Positions 51,501 to 56,214 of a stretch of DNA of 64,000 nucleotides are shown here, piece after piece; positions within the stretch are counted from its first letter, which is position 1; the number at the start of each line of letters is the position of its first letter. The position numbers and the translations under genes were made by a program. Below the pieces are notes generated by a model, which was not told where the DNA came from, did no database searches, and was given only the letters and a program-made list of their open reading frames with translations. Source of the stretch: Acanthaster planci (lineage: Eukaryota > Echinodermata > Asteroidea > Valvatida > Acanthasteridae); contig NW_019091473.1 in the NCBI RefSeq assembly GCF_001949145.1, forward strand, positions 706,569-770,568, read 5' to 3'.

Positions 51501-54029
51501 TGAGAGTCAAATTTATGAAACAAGACATCACTTAAACTCAAATGCTGCCTTCAAAATCATTCACTGATCATAAAGCCCAGAGGGCAATGATTGCGAGATC
51601 AACTTTACCAAATCGAAGTAGGGGAGGGGGTTGGGAGAGGGGACAAGGGTTGAAACAAAAACCCTGACAGAGGACCACAGAGAGCCTGGACATGCTGGAA
51701 ATGGCTGTTCTTTCTAAGTAAAGGCCACACATACTACATATACTCCAGGTTTGCCCACTCCCAAGATGAACATTTTTAAACTGATACTGTAAATGTACTC
51801 TTTGTTGCTTTCTGACATGTCTGAGCCCGTATTTCCATTATGGTCAATGTTTTGAAAGGATGAACTTGCAAATTAGTCACCACTGTTTAAAGATTTAAAT
51901 GCAAGAAAATGGGGGCTTTCAATTTTTGGACGCAAAAATGATCTGTCCCAGACTATTTCTGCCTCTCCTCGGGACAGGTGGCTGATGAGACATTGGCTGA
52001 CACCATGGAAGTAATGTGAATACTCCCCCAGTTAACTGGGCGTAAGCAACACATCCGATTCATTTACACCACTGCCGGCTCTGTCAATTAACACTTTGCA
52101 CTCTAGTGTTTCATTCAATTTACCAATAGATTCAATCGCAGATATCATAATTATCTTGATTAGGTTAAGATTGAATTACAATCTCTCAACACATGGAGGC
52201 AATGGGGTGACCATGCAATTATTTTAAAAACAAAACCTCTATTTTAAAACAATTCTTCATTACACAGCTGGGAATATCTACAAGTCATCTATACTGCCAT
52301 GGTGTTCTCAAATGTCACTGACTTGGACAGATCATTTTACTTGATTCTGATGTGGAAAAAAGTAAGCTGGACAGCATTTTTGTCAATTAACAAATCTGGA
52401 CGTCTTTGAAGCACATCCTAGCTAGTGGCCACACCTCAATATTTTGGAAGGGAGATCAAATTTGCCCTTCCAACATACATGTAACTAATGATCATTCACA
52501 ACATGTATAAAATGGGATCAATATACGGTACATGCACATGGGGGGGGCATGTGGCCTAGTGGTTTGGGTTTGTAGCTTCTGATCATTGGGACGGGGTTCG
52601 AATCCAGTTGGTAGCACCATGTGATCTTGGGCAAGTCTCCTTACCCCTGCAGTGTACATCCATGTGTCTCTCGCCACACAGGAGTAAATGGGTACCTACC
52701 GGTACCTGTATGAGGACAGACACGGTTATGTTCAGCCGTTTGCACTAAAATGGCAACATCAGGCTAGTGCATGTATACTCCCCAGGGAGCTGAGAAAGTG
52801 AGATGGTTTAAGGAATGTTCAGAAGATGAGTGTGCCCAATGTGCAGGGATGACATAAATCTGCACCTCTGAATAGGACTTCCCAGATACAGTACTGTCAT
52901 GACTGTGGGCATTATAAATGCTCTGATTATTATTCTCATTTTGTACCAGTAAATGTATAAAAAAGCAGCATGAAAAACTACAGCAGTTGGCGAGCAAAAA
53001 GTTACAATCAAAAGCCCAGGTGCAATACTGAAGTGTGATGCTGAACACACTGAGACTTTACAGCACTGGTAAGCATTATACTGATTACAATATAAAGTAA
53101 TGATTACATGTACATGTACTTCACTGATTTGAAAAGCTACATGTGCACGTTTCACTGTCAAAGCTGATATACTAGGGGATTCTCCCCAACACGCACACAA
53201 AGGGAGAGCGGAACAGAAATGAAAAGTACAAAATCAGTTAATACATGTACATGTATGTACATGTAATTTGGACGACACTTTTCAAGAGGAACGATGAAAG
53301 AGAAGGACTAAGTGGTACATGTATGTGTACATGTACATGTAGCTTGGGATATCGGCAGCATTTATTGTTTAAATACATTTTAATAGAGGTCGCCGATATC
53401 CAATGGGAGAATGTGTTTCCCCCCATTATCACATTTCTACAGGACGTACATGTTGTCGCCATAGTTACATGTACCTTGGCAGTGGTTGCTTCCTCCAGGG
53501 CAATGCTCAACCTCCTCGCCTCCTCGTCTGCCTCGTTCCGCTGCTCCAACACCTCTTTCCACTCTGTGCGCGTCCGGACCAGCTCCTTGTTCAGTTTCCG
53601 CACCTCGTCTTCGTGGGCCTCCCTGTGACGCATCAAGCTCTCTTCGTTCAACGCTGTTGCCGCAGCCAAAGCCGCCCCTTCCCGCCCAAGGTCCCTCTCG
53701 GCCTGCAAGGCACACAGGTTGAGCTTCAGGGTCTGCAGTTGGCTCTCCGTCCGGCAAAGCCGCCCAACCAGTGCCTCATAGTGCTTCCGGAGTGCTTCAT
53801 TGTCTGCCGTGGAGGGTAAGAACGGGGCCACTGGCTCAGCAGAGTCCTTGTTCTTTGACTGAGGGTTGCTATCCGTCGGAAAGCCCAGGTCGGCGAGTTG
53901 GCGGACGAGATTCGCGGTCTCGGCCTCTGCCGTGTTCAGCTTCTTCTGGAGAAGAGAGAGAGCTTGTGCTGTTGGGGACTTTCCAGCAGGACGGGAAGGT
54001 GGCATGACTGGACGCGGCTGTCGTGACAT
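482..54029 (-). CDS. CCDC150: CCDC150 orthologue, N-terminal 612 codons in 14 exons (3' end outside window)
   Basis: Fourteen minus-strand exons join into one open frame of 612 codons: 54029-53475, 50929-50861, 47178-47062, 41609-41480, 34165-34122, 32086-31994, 20996-20892, 14469-14342, 13648-13564, 5864-5772, 3255-3187, 2553-2461, 1393-1202 and 544-482. Every junction has AG acceptor and GT donor and the phases agree. The product is nearly all charged coiled coil after a proline-rich first 20 residues. Compared with vertebrate CCDC150 as I remember it, the order of segments matches throughout: CRxESxxQTLKxN near residue 100, an LRxxLAxExxLRxSLE segment, and ESKNxLAYxxGxLQ near residue 540. 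The biochemical role of this family is not established, so I assign none. Human CCDC150 is about 1,100 residues, so the C-terminal 40-45% is missing on the left. No frameshift or stop is seen. The name rests on remembered sequence, not a search. Confidence 0.83.
545..1201. other. CCDC150 intron, 657 bp
   Basis: Ordinary intron sequence with one TACATGTACATGTA copy near 847. No coding or repeat family recognised. Confidence 0.6.
1202..1393 (-). CDS. CCDC150: CCDC150 exon, residues 528-591
   Basis: 192 bases, phase 0-0, acceptor GGGTTTCCCAG, donor AAG|GTATGG. It contains LLESKNRLAYDKGRLQSRVD, the single most diagnostic stretch in the window: vertebrate CCDC150, as I recall it, has ESKNKLAYENGKLQ here. 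It ends NVAMQAQYTK. Confidence 0.88.
1510..1700 (-). repeat. tRNA-derived SINE, family B copy 1
   Basis: On the minus strand the copy has a B-box like sequence (GGTTCGAATTCC, about 1,637-1,650) followed by a body with GATTGGGCTTTCAGTCAAG and, further on, TTTCCCTCCCACCTCC. The same order of blocks occurs at 39,045-39,245 in the same orientation. The body resembles SINEs common in marine invertebrates; I do not name the family. It occupies most of the intron 1,394-2,460, the rest of which shows nothing further. Confidence 0.68.
1701..2460. other. Rest of CCDC150 intron
   Basis: No gene or known repeat recognised. A few ACATGTA copies. Confidence 0.55.
2461..2553 (-). CDS. CCDC150: CCDC150 exon, residues 497-527
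   Basis: 93 bases, phase 0-0, acceptor TTCCCCTCAG, donor CAG|GTATGAGG. The coil YLTEENRRLMERITALEQQQ closes the exon and matches the vertebrate LEEENKHLADQMASLE region. The CAG run at the end is a short glutamine tract. Confidence 0.86.
2554..3186. other. CCDC150 intron, 633 bp
   Basis: Nothing recognised beyond scattered TACATG motifs. Confidence 0.55.
3187..3255 (-). CDS. CCDC150: CCDC150 exon, residues 474-496
   Basis: 69 bases, phase 0-0, acceptor ATTTGACAG, donor AAG|GTACAG. It reads VNLAVDGMSDETARLHQELA then QSK, the counterpart of a vertebrate segment ending LEKELAKNK. Confidence 0.8.
3653..3785 (+). repeat. tRNA-derived SINE, family A copy 1
   Basis: The head folds roughly as a tRNA: A box TGGTCGAGTGG (3,660-3,670), B box GGTTCGAGTCC (3,705-3,715), a perfect 5-bp T stem GTGGG/CCCAC, and an acceptor stem AGCTCGG/CCGAGTA with a mismatch at the end and a wobble pair. 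The anticodon loop is 8 bases, so it is not a functional tRNA. The class of the A box is serine/leucine-like. A T-run and AGCTCTCAGAC follow. A second copy lies at 39,765-39,877 on the other strand. Confidence 0.75.
3786..5771. other. CCDC150 intron, remainder
   Basis: No exon, transposon or RNA gene recognised. TACATGTA tracts at about 4,541-4,560 and 5,476. Low-complexity A/T tracts only. Confidence 0.55.
5772..5864 (-). CDS. CCDC150: CCDC150 exon, residues 443-473
   Basis: 93 bases, phase 0-0, acceptor CTGCTTGCAG, donor GAG|GTAACAG. It reads ENAIDDLKQELAALQHRNQD and ends AKEHLLQE. The spacing of charged and leucine residues matches the vertebrate STIARLRGELEAS segment. Confidence 0.84.
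5865..10571. other. CCDC150 intron, left part
   Basis: Large intron rich in TACATGTA motifs (for example 6,823-6,842 and 7,414-7,483, listed separately). No coil-coding exon, RNA gene or transposon was recognised here. Confidence 0.55.
7414..7483. repeat. 24-bp tandem repeat of nested palindromes
   Basis: Almost three units of a 24-base repeat, GTGCAC joined to CTGTACATGTACATGTAC-type sequence. The 30 bases 7,414-7,443 are a perfect reverse-complement palindrome bounded by GTGCAC on both sides; 7,438-7,467 repeats it with one change (ACGTGT for ACATGT). It could form hairpins or cruciforms. It is the most ordered instance of the window-wide motif. Confidence 0.92.
10572..10819. repeat. Inverted repeat, Penelope-end-like family, copy 1
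   Basis: Two arms of about 90 bases (10,572-10,669 and 10,729-10,819) are imperfect reverse complements. They share GAAGAGGTGTGGTT, the TTCTTAGAAGAA-like block and AATCAATCTCT. The central part has CTGAGGA, then a 6-7 bp stem GGCCAG/CTGGCC, then GAAAC, which resembles a hammerhead-ribozyme core (CUGANGA, stem II, GAAA). Penelope-like element ends are known to carry such motifs and to occur in inverted arrangement. The core fit is imperfect, so the family is an inference. Confidence 0.6.
10820..13563. other. CCDC150 intron, right part
   Basis: Contains the 98-bp duplication listed separately and several TACATGTA tracts (10,829, 12,451). AT-rich around 13,130-13,480. No other gene or element recognised. 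Confidence 0.55.
11481..11676. repeat. 98-bp tandem duplication
   Basis: Two units, 11,481-11,578 and 11,579-11,676, each starting ACTTCTGAGC and containing GTCCATGACACTGAGGTG. They have diverged noticeably at scattered positions, so the duplication is old. Confidence 0.85.
13564..13648 (-). CDS. CCDC150: CCDC150 exon, residues 414-442
   Basis: 85 bases. Its first base completes the split serine, then SELRDSLRIADERYQDATQ and on to HVQSL in phase 0. Acceptor TTTTTTTCTCCAG (strong polypyrimidine tract), donor CTG|GTAAGC. It lies only 693 bases beyond the preceding exon; the two must be spliced together to keep frame. Confidence 0.82.
13649..14341. other. CCDC150 intron, 693 bp
   Basis: No feature recognised, and almost free of TACATGTA motifs. 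Confidence 0.55.
14342..14469 (-). CDS. CCDC150: CCDC150 exon, residues 372-413 plus two bases
   Basis: 128 bases, entering in phase 0 and leaving with AG of a split serine codon. Acceptor TTCTTTGCCAG, donor AAG|GTAGAT. The central coil is LRRLEAERTRLQSLLSEEKK. A small further exon between this and the 20.9 kb exon cannot be excluded, because the vertebrate protein seems somewhat longer here, although the phases fit a direct join. Confidence 0.82.
14470..15439. other. CCDC150 intron, left of LINE
   Basis: No feature recognised apart from TACATGTA tracts near 15,251-15,270. The 5' limit of the adjoining LINE is not sharp and may lie within this stretch. Confidence 0.5.
15440..18868 (+). mobile_element. 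CR1-like (Jockey superfamily) LINE copy, most of ORF2, degraded
   Basis: The element lies antisense to CCDC150. Its endonuclease part reads VVTESW and GGGVLLHIHV, then LLGDFNRF (about 16,121-16,145) and GQSDHN (about 16,284-16,300), the APE-type catalytic motifs. The reverse transcriptase part shows TGSTKAFDSVY (about 17,337-17,366), VPQGTKFGP (about 17,511-17,540) and KYVDDS (17,596-17,614). The C-terminal block RPILEYASPVWHSG follows near 17,985-18,030, typical of the CR1/Jockey group. Several in-frame stops and frame changes break ORF2, for example the TAG after the endonuclease at 16,366-16,368, so it is inactive. The 3' untranslated part seems to end about 18,868 with AATAAACCTACAATAATAAT. 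TACATGTA motifs lie inside it. Confidence 0.88.
18869..20552. other. CCDC150 intron between LINE and SINE
   Basis: Dense in ACATGTAC tracts (19,180, 19,255-19,315, 19,675-19,705, 19,930-19,970). No gene or named repeat recognised. Confidence 0.55.
20553..20745 (+). repeat. SINE-like fragment
   Basis: The stretch GTTCCTTGAGCAAGACACTC followed by CACC...GCCCAGTGAAC resembles the conserved central part of invertebrate SINEs (the usual form is GGGCAAG-CAC... then a CCCAG-GTGTAAATGGG block). No tRNA head is visible. It is assigned on pattern only. Confidence 0.45.
20892..20996 (-). CDS. CCDC150: CCDC150 exon, residues 337-371
   Basis: 105 bases, phase 0-0, acceptor CATTTTCTAG, donor AAG|GTACTATT. 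It starts AQVQQFEEERSALYSALTQA; the opening AQV directly continues the previous exon as in the vertebrate protein, so I see no need for a missing exon in the 11 kb between them. The later part (SASTSPQG) is less coil-like. Confidence 0.8.
20997..31993. other. CCDC150 largest intron, 11 kb
   Basis: I examined the minus strand for further coil exons and accept none: the flanking exons join in phase and in homology order. It holds many TACATGTA tracts (for example 23,530-23,544, 26,900-26,950, 31,715-31,815) and one repeat copy at 29,255-29,370. A 9-bp hairpin TGGCCTCTG/CAGAGGCCA lies at about 22,038-22,072. No RNA gene or other transposon recognised. Confidence 0.55.
29255..29370 (-). repeat. 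Penelope-end-like repeat, copy 2 (single arm)
   Basis: On the minus strand it reads GAAGACGGACAGAGTACATC, then CGAAACGTCGAGTTATT, a TTCTCAGAACCACAC block and GATTGATCCATGGTGTAACC. These blocks occur in the same order in the right arm of the inverted repeat at 10,729-10,819. Only one arm is present. Confidence 0.68.
31994..32086 (-). CDS. CCDC150: CCDC150 exon, residues 306-336
   Basis: 93 bases, phase 0-0, acceptor CTCATTTCAG, donor GAG|GTATAG. It reads VLLSTLNGIKRENVALRNEM and ends HSTE. The NxxLRxEM core matches the vertebrate LRSEIMSL segment in the expected place. Confidence 0.84.
32087..34121. other. CCDC150 intron, 2.0 kb
   Basis: TACATGTA motifs at 32,180-32,240, 32,440 and 33,040. 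Nothing else recognised. Confidence 0.55.
34122..34165 (-). CDS. CCDC150: CCDC150 44-base small exon, residues 291-305
   Basis: A very short exon between acceptor TTACATTTTCAG and donor CAG|GTAGTT. Its first two bases complete the split glycine codon, then it reads AKEVQLAEIREENQ and ends in phase 0. Only this exon repairs the phase difference between its neighbours, which supports it despite its size; skipping it would shift the frame. The matching vertebrate stretch is the one ending in LVEENK. Confidence 0.77.
34166..34675. other. CCDC150 intron left of second LINE
   Basis: No feature recognised. The LINE similarity starts only at about 34,676. Confidence 0.5.
34676..36366 (+). mobile_element. 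CR1-like LINE copy, 5'-truncated
   Basis: It starts inside the reverse transcriptase (SGKIDVTQFGNQHKLST) and continues with LTDFSKALDQ in a second frame. The longest open part, 34,893-35,453, has GVPQGTKLGPILFLVMIND (about 35,009-35,067) and KYVDDLTF (about 35,104-35,127), the motifs A-C region of an RT. A further open block, 35,461-35,808, gives LERIQKRVCKIIL and ends the ORF. The 3' untranslated part is interrupted by a TTAA-flanked MITE and ends about 36,366 in TGAATTGAATTG. It is the same broad group as the 15.4-18.9 kb copy and also antisense to CCDC150. At least two frame changes make it inactive. Confidence 0.85.
35979..36283. mobile_element. piggyBac-like MITE flanked by TTAA, inserted in LINE 3' part
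   Basis: The 305-base element starts CCCTAACA and ends TGTTAGGG, and it is flanked on both sides by TTAA (35,975-35,978 and 36,284-36,287). Duplicated TTAA with CCC-starting ends is the signature of piggyBac-type insertion. It has no coding capacity. A sub-terminal pair of GTAGTACT-like motifs lies near both ends. LINE 3' sequence resumes right after it. Confidence 0.78.
36367..38645. other. CCDC150 intron, centre-left
   Basis: Dense TACATGTA tracts (36,835-36,890, 37,417-37,437, 37,926-37,975, 38,403-38,420). A minus-strand piece near 38,050-38,096 after a CACAG acceptor reads like short coil but has no fitting donor and is not needed, so it is not called. Confidence 0.55.
38646..38895. repeat. 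Imperfect minisatellite, about 32-bp unit, 5-6 copies
   Basis: Degenerate units of the type TGTGAAAAGGCATGAAAA followed by TTTTCCCACTCG recur at about 38,692, 38,726, 38,758, 38,790 and 38,820, with a half-unit at the end. Units differ by substitutions and one- to three-base indels. Confidence 0.78.
39045..39245 (-). repeat. tRNA-derived SINE, family B copy 2
   Basis: On the minus strand a tRNA-like head contains GGGTTCGATTCCCGG (39,184-39,170, B box) and is followed by ATTGGGTTTTCAGTCTCTAC and GGGGTTTTCCTCCCACCTC. The same blocks occur at 1,510-1,700. The part between A and B boxes carries an ACATGTACGGTACC tract that is not in copy 1. Confidence 0.76.
39246..39764. other. CCDC150 intron between two SINEs
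   Basis: Several TACATGTA tracts (39,296, 39,636-39,670, 39,718-39,750). No gene recognised. Confidence 0.55.
39765..39877 (-). repeat. tRNA-derived SINE, family A copy 2
   Basis: On the minus strand: CTTGGTGGTCGAGTAG (A box region), GTTCGAATCC (B box, about 39,823-39,814), then GAGCAAGCTTACC and a tail TTTTTGCAAGTCTCGG. The whole aligns block for block with 3,653-3,785, with roughly one change in five. tRNA-like only; it is not a tRNA gene. Confidence 0.75.
40193..40633. mobile_element. hAT-like MITE
   Basis: A roughly 440-base AT-rich element whose ends both begin GGGCTG when read inwards (left GGGGCTGTGCCAAATATC, right TAGGGCTGAGTCAATTCGAG) and whose subterminal parts are rich in AATATTCAAT/ATTCGA. 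Flanks show a possible degenerate 8-base duplication (CTTTGGTT / CTTTTGGT). No open frame of a transposase. hAT-type assignment is an inference from the CAGGGCTG-like ends and size of duplication. Confidence 0.6.
40634..41479. other. CCDC150 intron next to 41.5 kb exon
   Basis: TACATGTA and TGTACAGT tracts at 40,770-40,860 and 41,030-41,065; no other feature recognised. Confidence 0.55.
41480..41609 (-). CDS. CCDC150: CCDC150 exon, residues 248-290 plus one base
   Basis: 130 bases, entering in phase 0 and leaving with one base of a split glycine codon. Acceptor GACTTGTCAG, donor TTG|GTAAGG. The start reads VQILSSDCSELREEGARIQK, followed by coil ending TVRTLRGDL. It is flanked by the two longest-but-one introns on the 5' half of the gene. 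Confidence 0.84.
41610..42349. other. CCDC150 intron 5.45 kb, left end
   Basis: Motif tracts at 41,965 and 42,130-42,150. An ATTCGA-rich stretch at 42,295-42,345 may belong to the adjoining hAT-like relative. Confidence 0.5.
42350..42508 (-). repeat. Inverted partial relative of the 40.2-40.6 kb MITE
   Basis: In reverse complement this stretch matches 40,451-40,605 closely: AGGGCAAGAAG, GGCTGGAGATACTCCTAGAT, GTGAGAAGCT and CAACTGATTTTGTGTATGGT all recur in order. Beyond 42,508 the two diverge. The two copies form an inverted pair about 1.75 kb apart. Confidence 0.87.
42509..47061. other. CCDC150 intron 5.45 kb, remainder
   Basis: Many motif tracts (43,392-43,480, 43,615-43,632, 44,325-44,342, 44,820-44,835, 45,503-45,520, 45,943-45,957). 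One SINE-like 3' end at 43,690-43,835, listed separately. No exon recognised. Confidence 0.55.
43690..43835 (+). repeat. SINE-like 3' end
   Basis: Contains ACAGCGCATTTGAACACAC and TTTGCGCTTTATAAATGAAT then AAAC, the AGCGCTTTGA...GCGCTATATAAAT pattern that closes many invertebrate SINEs. No head is recognised. Confidence 0.5.
47062..47178 (-). CDS. CCDC150: CCDC150 exon, residues 209-247
   Basis: 117 bases, phase 0-0, acceptor CTTTCTAG and donor GAG|GTATAAG. It begins LREELAREGSLRRSLEDSHG and continues with an EMEELVESERQE stretch, a regular heptad coil. This is one of the best-matching pieces to vertebrate CCDC150, where I recall LRRQLAQEKYLRESLEKS at this place. Confidence 0.86.
47408..47652. 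mobile_element. MITE with AAGGCnGGnTCATAC ends, copy 1
   Basis: The ends are AAGGCCGGGTCATACTA on the left and, inverted, AAGGCTGGTTCATACAT on the right. The body (GAATGTGAAAGC near the left end, CACTTTTGTGCCAAGTA near the right end, GTTCAACTTTTG inside) matches 61,099-61,281. A tract CCGGTACATGTACATGTA sits between GTA and TGAACC at the right end and has no counterpart in the other copy. Superfamily not assigned. Confidence 0.74.
47860..48077. mobile_element. TTAA-flanked MITE, second candidate
   Basis: The 218-base segment begins CCCTAAC and ends GTTAGGG, flanked by TTAA at 47,856-47,859 and 48,078-48,081. The terminal repeats are shorter than in the 35,979-36,283 element and the interiors differ, so the two are at most distantly related. 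Confidence 0.55.
49627..49672. repeat. Longest (TACATG)n array
   Basis: An almost uninterrupted hexanucleotide array, TACATG repeated about five to seven times, within a 300-base stretch (49,590-49,840) that holds many further copies. Confidence 0.9.
50861..50929 (-). CDS. CCDC150: CCDC150 exon, residues 186-208
   Basis: A 69-base, phase 0-0 exon with acceptor ATCAACAG and donor GAG|GTAAGC. It reads SELAVAYEDLMSSKQKINKR then NSE, charged helix that continues the coil from the preceding exon. It lines up with the vertebrate segment that follows the residues equivalent to LEEATTAK. Confidence 0.83.
50930..52542. other. CCDC150 first coding intron, 3' part
   Basis: Very dense motif tracts between 51,000 and 51,500, including TACCGGTACATG at 51,290 and 51,316. 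From 51,560 to 52,480 the motif is nearly absent and nothing is recognised. Confidence 0.55.
52543..52800 (+). repeat. tRNA-derived SINE, family C
   Basis: Clear polymerase III promoter: A box TGGCCTAGTGG (52,552-52,562) and B box GGTTCGAATCC (52,595-52,605). The body continues with CTTGGGCAAGTCTCCTTACC, CACACAGGAGTAAATGGGTACC and so on, the conserved central pattern of many invertebrate SINEs. The GGGTACC of that block is extended here to GGGTACCTACCGGTACC. Confidence 0.83.
52801..53474. other. CCDC150 first coding intron, 5' part
   Basis: Motif tracts at 53,105-53,120, 53,243-53,264 and 53,316-53,341. No other feature recognised. Confidence 0.55.
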
Positions 54030-54077
54030 CTTTCTTTCCAGACGATGCACCTCACATCAAAAGTTCAAAGCAAACTT
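53475..54077 (-). CDS. CCDC150: CCDC150 first coding exon (residues 1-185)
   Basis: The exon opens after a TTTGCAG acceptor (CAG at 54,080-54,078), carries 48 bases of 5' UTR, then the start ATG at 54,029-54,027 in good context (A at -3). An in-frame TGA at 54,059-54,057 excludes an upstream start. The protein begins MSRQPRPVMPPSRPAGK, basic and proline-rich, then turns into coiled coil; LCRTESQLQTLKLNLCALQA is the segment most diagnostic for the family. It is by far the longest and most GC-rich exon (555 coding bases). The donor is AAG|GTACATGTAA, which overlaps a copy of the window-wide TACATGTA motif. It ends in phase 0 with EEATTAK. Confidence 0.87.
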
Positions 54078-56160
54078 CTGCAAATGGAGGTAAAAGCATC
54101 ACTCAAAAAGAACACCACACACGGCCATCACTCTTTTCAAGTGTCAAATAAACACCAGCAGGTTTATCCTACTTTCCAAACCTATTCCCCAAGATACTGA
54201 ACCCCTTTCCCTGCTAATATTTGCCAACAAAATTCACAGGTGTCACCTTTCTTTTAACAGGTTTTGTCACAATGTGTGAGAATCCAAATTGAAATCACAC
54301 AAATCAACCTCATCAATTGAAAATGCTGAAGTGCATATACATGTATACATGTACAACCAGATGAAGATTGGTGGTGGAAAAATTTCAAGGTCCCCTGAAA
54401 CACAGCCTGGTTTCATTGCCAAGCTGGTACAAAGCAAAACATATGGTATCAGGGAACTATTTAACTGGTAACATTTAAATTACTCAGCTTTTGTAGAACA
54501 TAGTCTCAACATGGAGTACTAACAGGGACACCAGCTTAAATAGAAAATAGCAATCTTTACAGATACCATACTTTTACGGACCTGCACATGTACGTACATG
54601 TACATGTGTATCATGTGTTTTCAACTTCCAACTTCGGATTTGCAAGCAACACTCTCCCCAAAATGACTCCTCAATCCTTCAGTTAATAGGAGGCAGACTT
54701 CCCACTTGAGGCTGTCAAGAACTGTTTGCAGCCTTTGACTTTAGAACTGAAAAACAAACTGAGATGAAACCAAAATGCATCGTTGTCCTGAACAATAGAT
54801 ATACATGTACATCTGCATGTACTGCCCTCATATGTAAGTTATCGGATGAACCTTGTCCCCATTTCTGGAACAGTTCAAAAGCTCTTCTGCCCCGGGGAAG
54901 TTTCTGATGGTTTGGTGTACTCACACAATTCATATCATTCTCATGACTGTCACACATGTAGATCTAGCAGACCATGGAGGACGGAAGACATGTACTTGTA
55001 ATGATAATAATAAAATTTAGAATTTATAGTGCGCCCTTTCCACCGAAGTGATCAAAGGCGCATTACACTTGTACATGTTTCACAGGTACATGTACATCAT
55101 GACATCATTACTCCGAAAGTTACAATGAAAAAGATCTTGAATGTACATGTATACAATTATACCGCTACATGTAGTTTGCATGTAGAGAGAGTAGCAACAG
55201 CTTCCAATTTTGGAAACAAAATGGCTGTTCATTATCATTAGGTATACAGTACATGTTGAGTGTGCAGCTACAAGTATACTCTAATGTCTATGGGTGGGCA
55301 AACTGCAATAATGCATGTACAACACATGTACGTGTATACATGTACATGTACGTAGGTAAAATGTACATGTACCTGCCACCGTTTCCAACAATGGTGACTC
55401 CTCATGTCAAAACTCTCTATACATGTACGGGTCATGCTATTCAGCGTCAACAAATGTCAACAAATTACTAAAGCATATTTATGCCAAAATTTTATATTAA
55501 TGATATTAACCGGGCTCCTACATTATTGTAATAATATATAGGCCCATATCAATCTTCCATGTATAATATTTGCCTAAAATGATATTTAAACTGAACAATC
55601 CCCATTCATTTGTATTCACGCCTGGTACTCTGTTCTCCATGTACATCATACATTGTGTAGCCTACCACATGTCCACATCACATACATGTACCCCCCCCCG
55701 CTAAAAAGGGCCTAAAATTACAACTTGGCCTACTCATTCCGAGTTCTCCACGCATGTATCACTCAGCTAGGACTACACCATGATGATGAATGTATACATG
55801 TTACTGTGCGTCAAGTTCCAGACTACAAGTACAAGCTAGCAGTCACATTCACCATGTTCACACCATGGTCACGGAGAAGGGGTTTTTCCCTCCCTCATGG
55901 TGACACCGTCACAGAGACGCTCACAGCCACACTGTCCCAGTCACACCAGACAGTATGCACACACCTGCACACGTACACGGTCGCACTTCACTTGTTAGAA
56001 ATTTACAACGCTTTACAGAGGCCTACCGCATAAATATGAATGGTTCAAAACAAAACACATTGAATTCTTCGACTCTGCTGAATGAATCTGTTATCTCGAG
56101 GATGACATACAATGATACATGTACGGCGTTGTTTGTAATTCAGCAAGCTGTCAAAATGTA
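54078..56160. other. Region upstream of the first coding exon (probable first intron)
   Basis: The AG acceptor at 54,078 implies an upstream non-coding exon, which I could not fix. Motif tracts are dense (54,593, 55,085, 55,320-55,375). A SINE tail lies at 54,999-55,090. The last ACATGTAC of the window is at about 56,116. Confidence 0.5.
54999..55090 (-). repeat. SINE or LINE 3' tail
   Basis: On the minus strand: GCGCCTTTGATCACTTCGGT, then GGGCGCACTATAAATTCTAA and ATTTTATTATTATCAT. This is the usual GCGC-TATAAAT-(TTA)n ending of invertebrate SINEs and related LINEs. Confidence 0.6.
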
Positions 56161-56171
56161 GATCCATGGGT

Positions 56172-56214
56172 AGTCGCCATTTTAATTTGAATAATCCGCT
56201 TTGCGCATGCGCTC
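56172..56214. promoter_or_regulatory. Candidate promoter: YY1-like and NRF1-like sites
   Basis: CGCCATTTT at 56,175-56,183 matches the YY1 core, and TGCGCATGCGC at 56,202-56,212 matches the NRF1 palindrome at 11 of 12 consensus positions. Both are common in TATA-less promoters of broadly expressed genes and the pair may serve both directions. It lies 2.1 kb upstream of the CCDC150 start exon. A plus-strand AGA|GTAAGT donor follows at 56,279. No transcript evidence is available, so this is inference. Confidence 0.42.
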
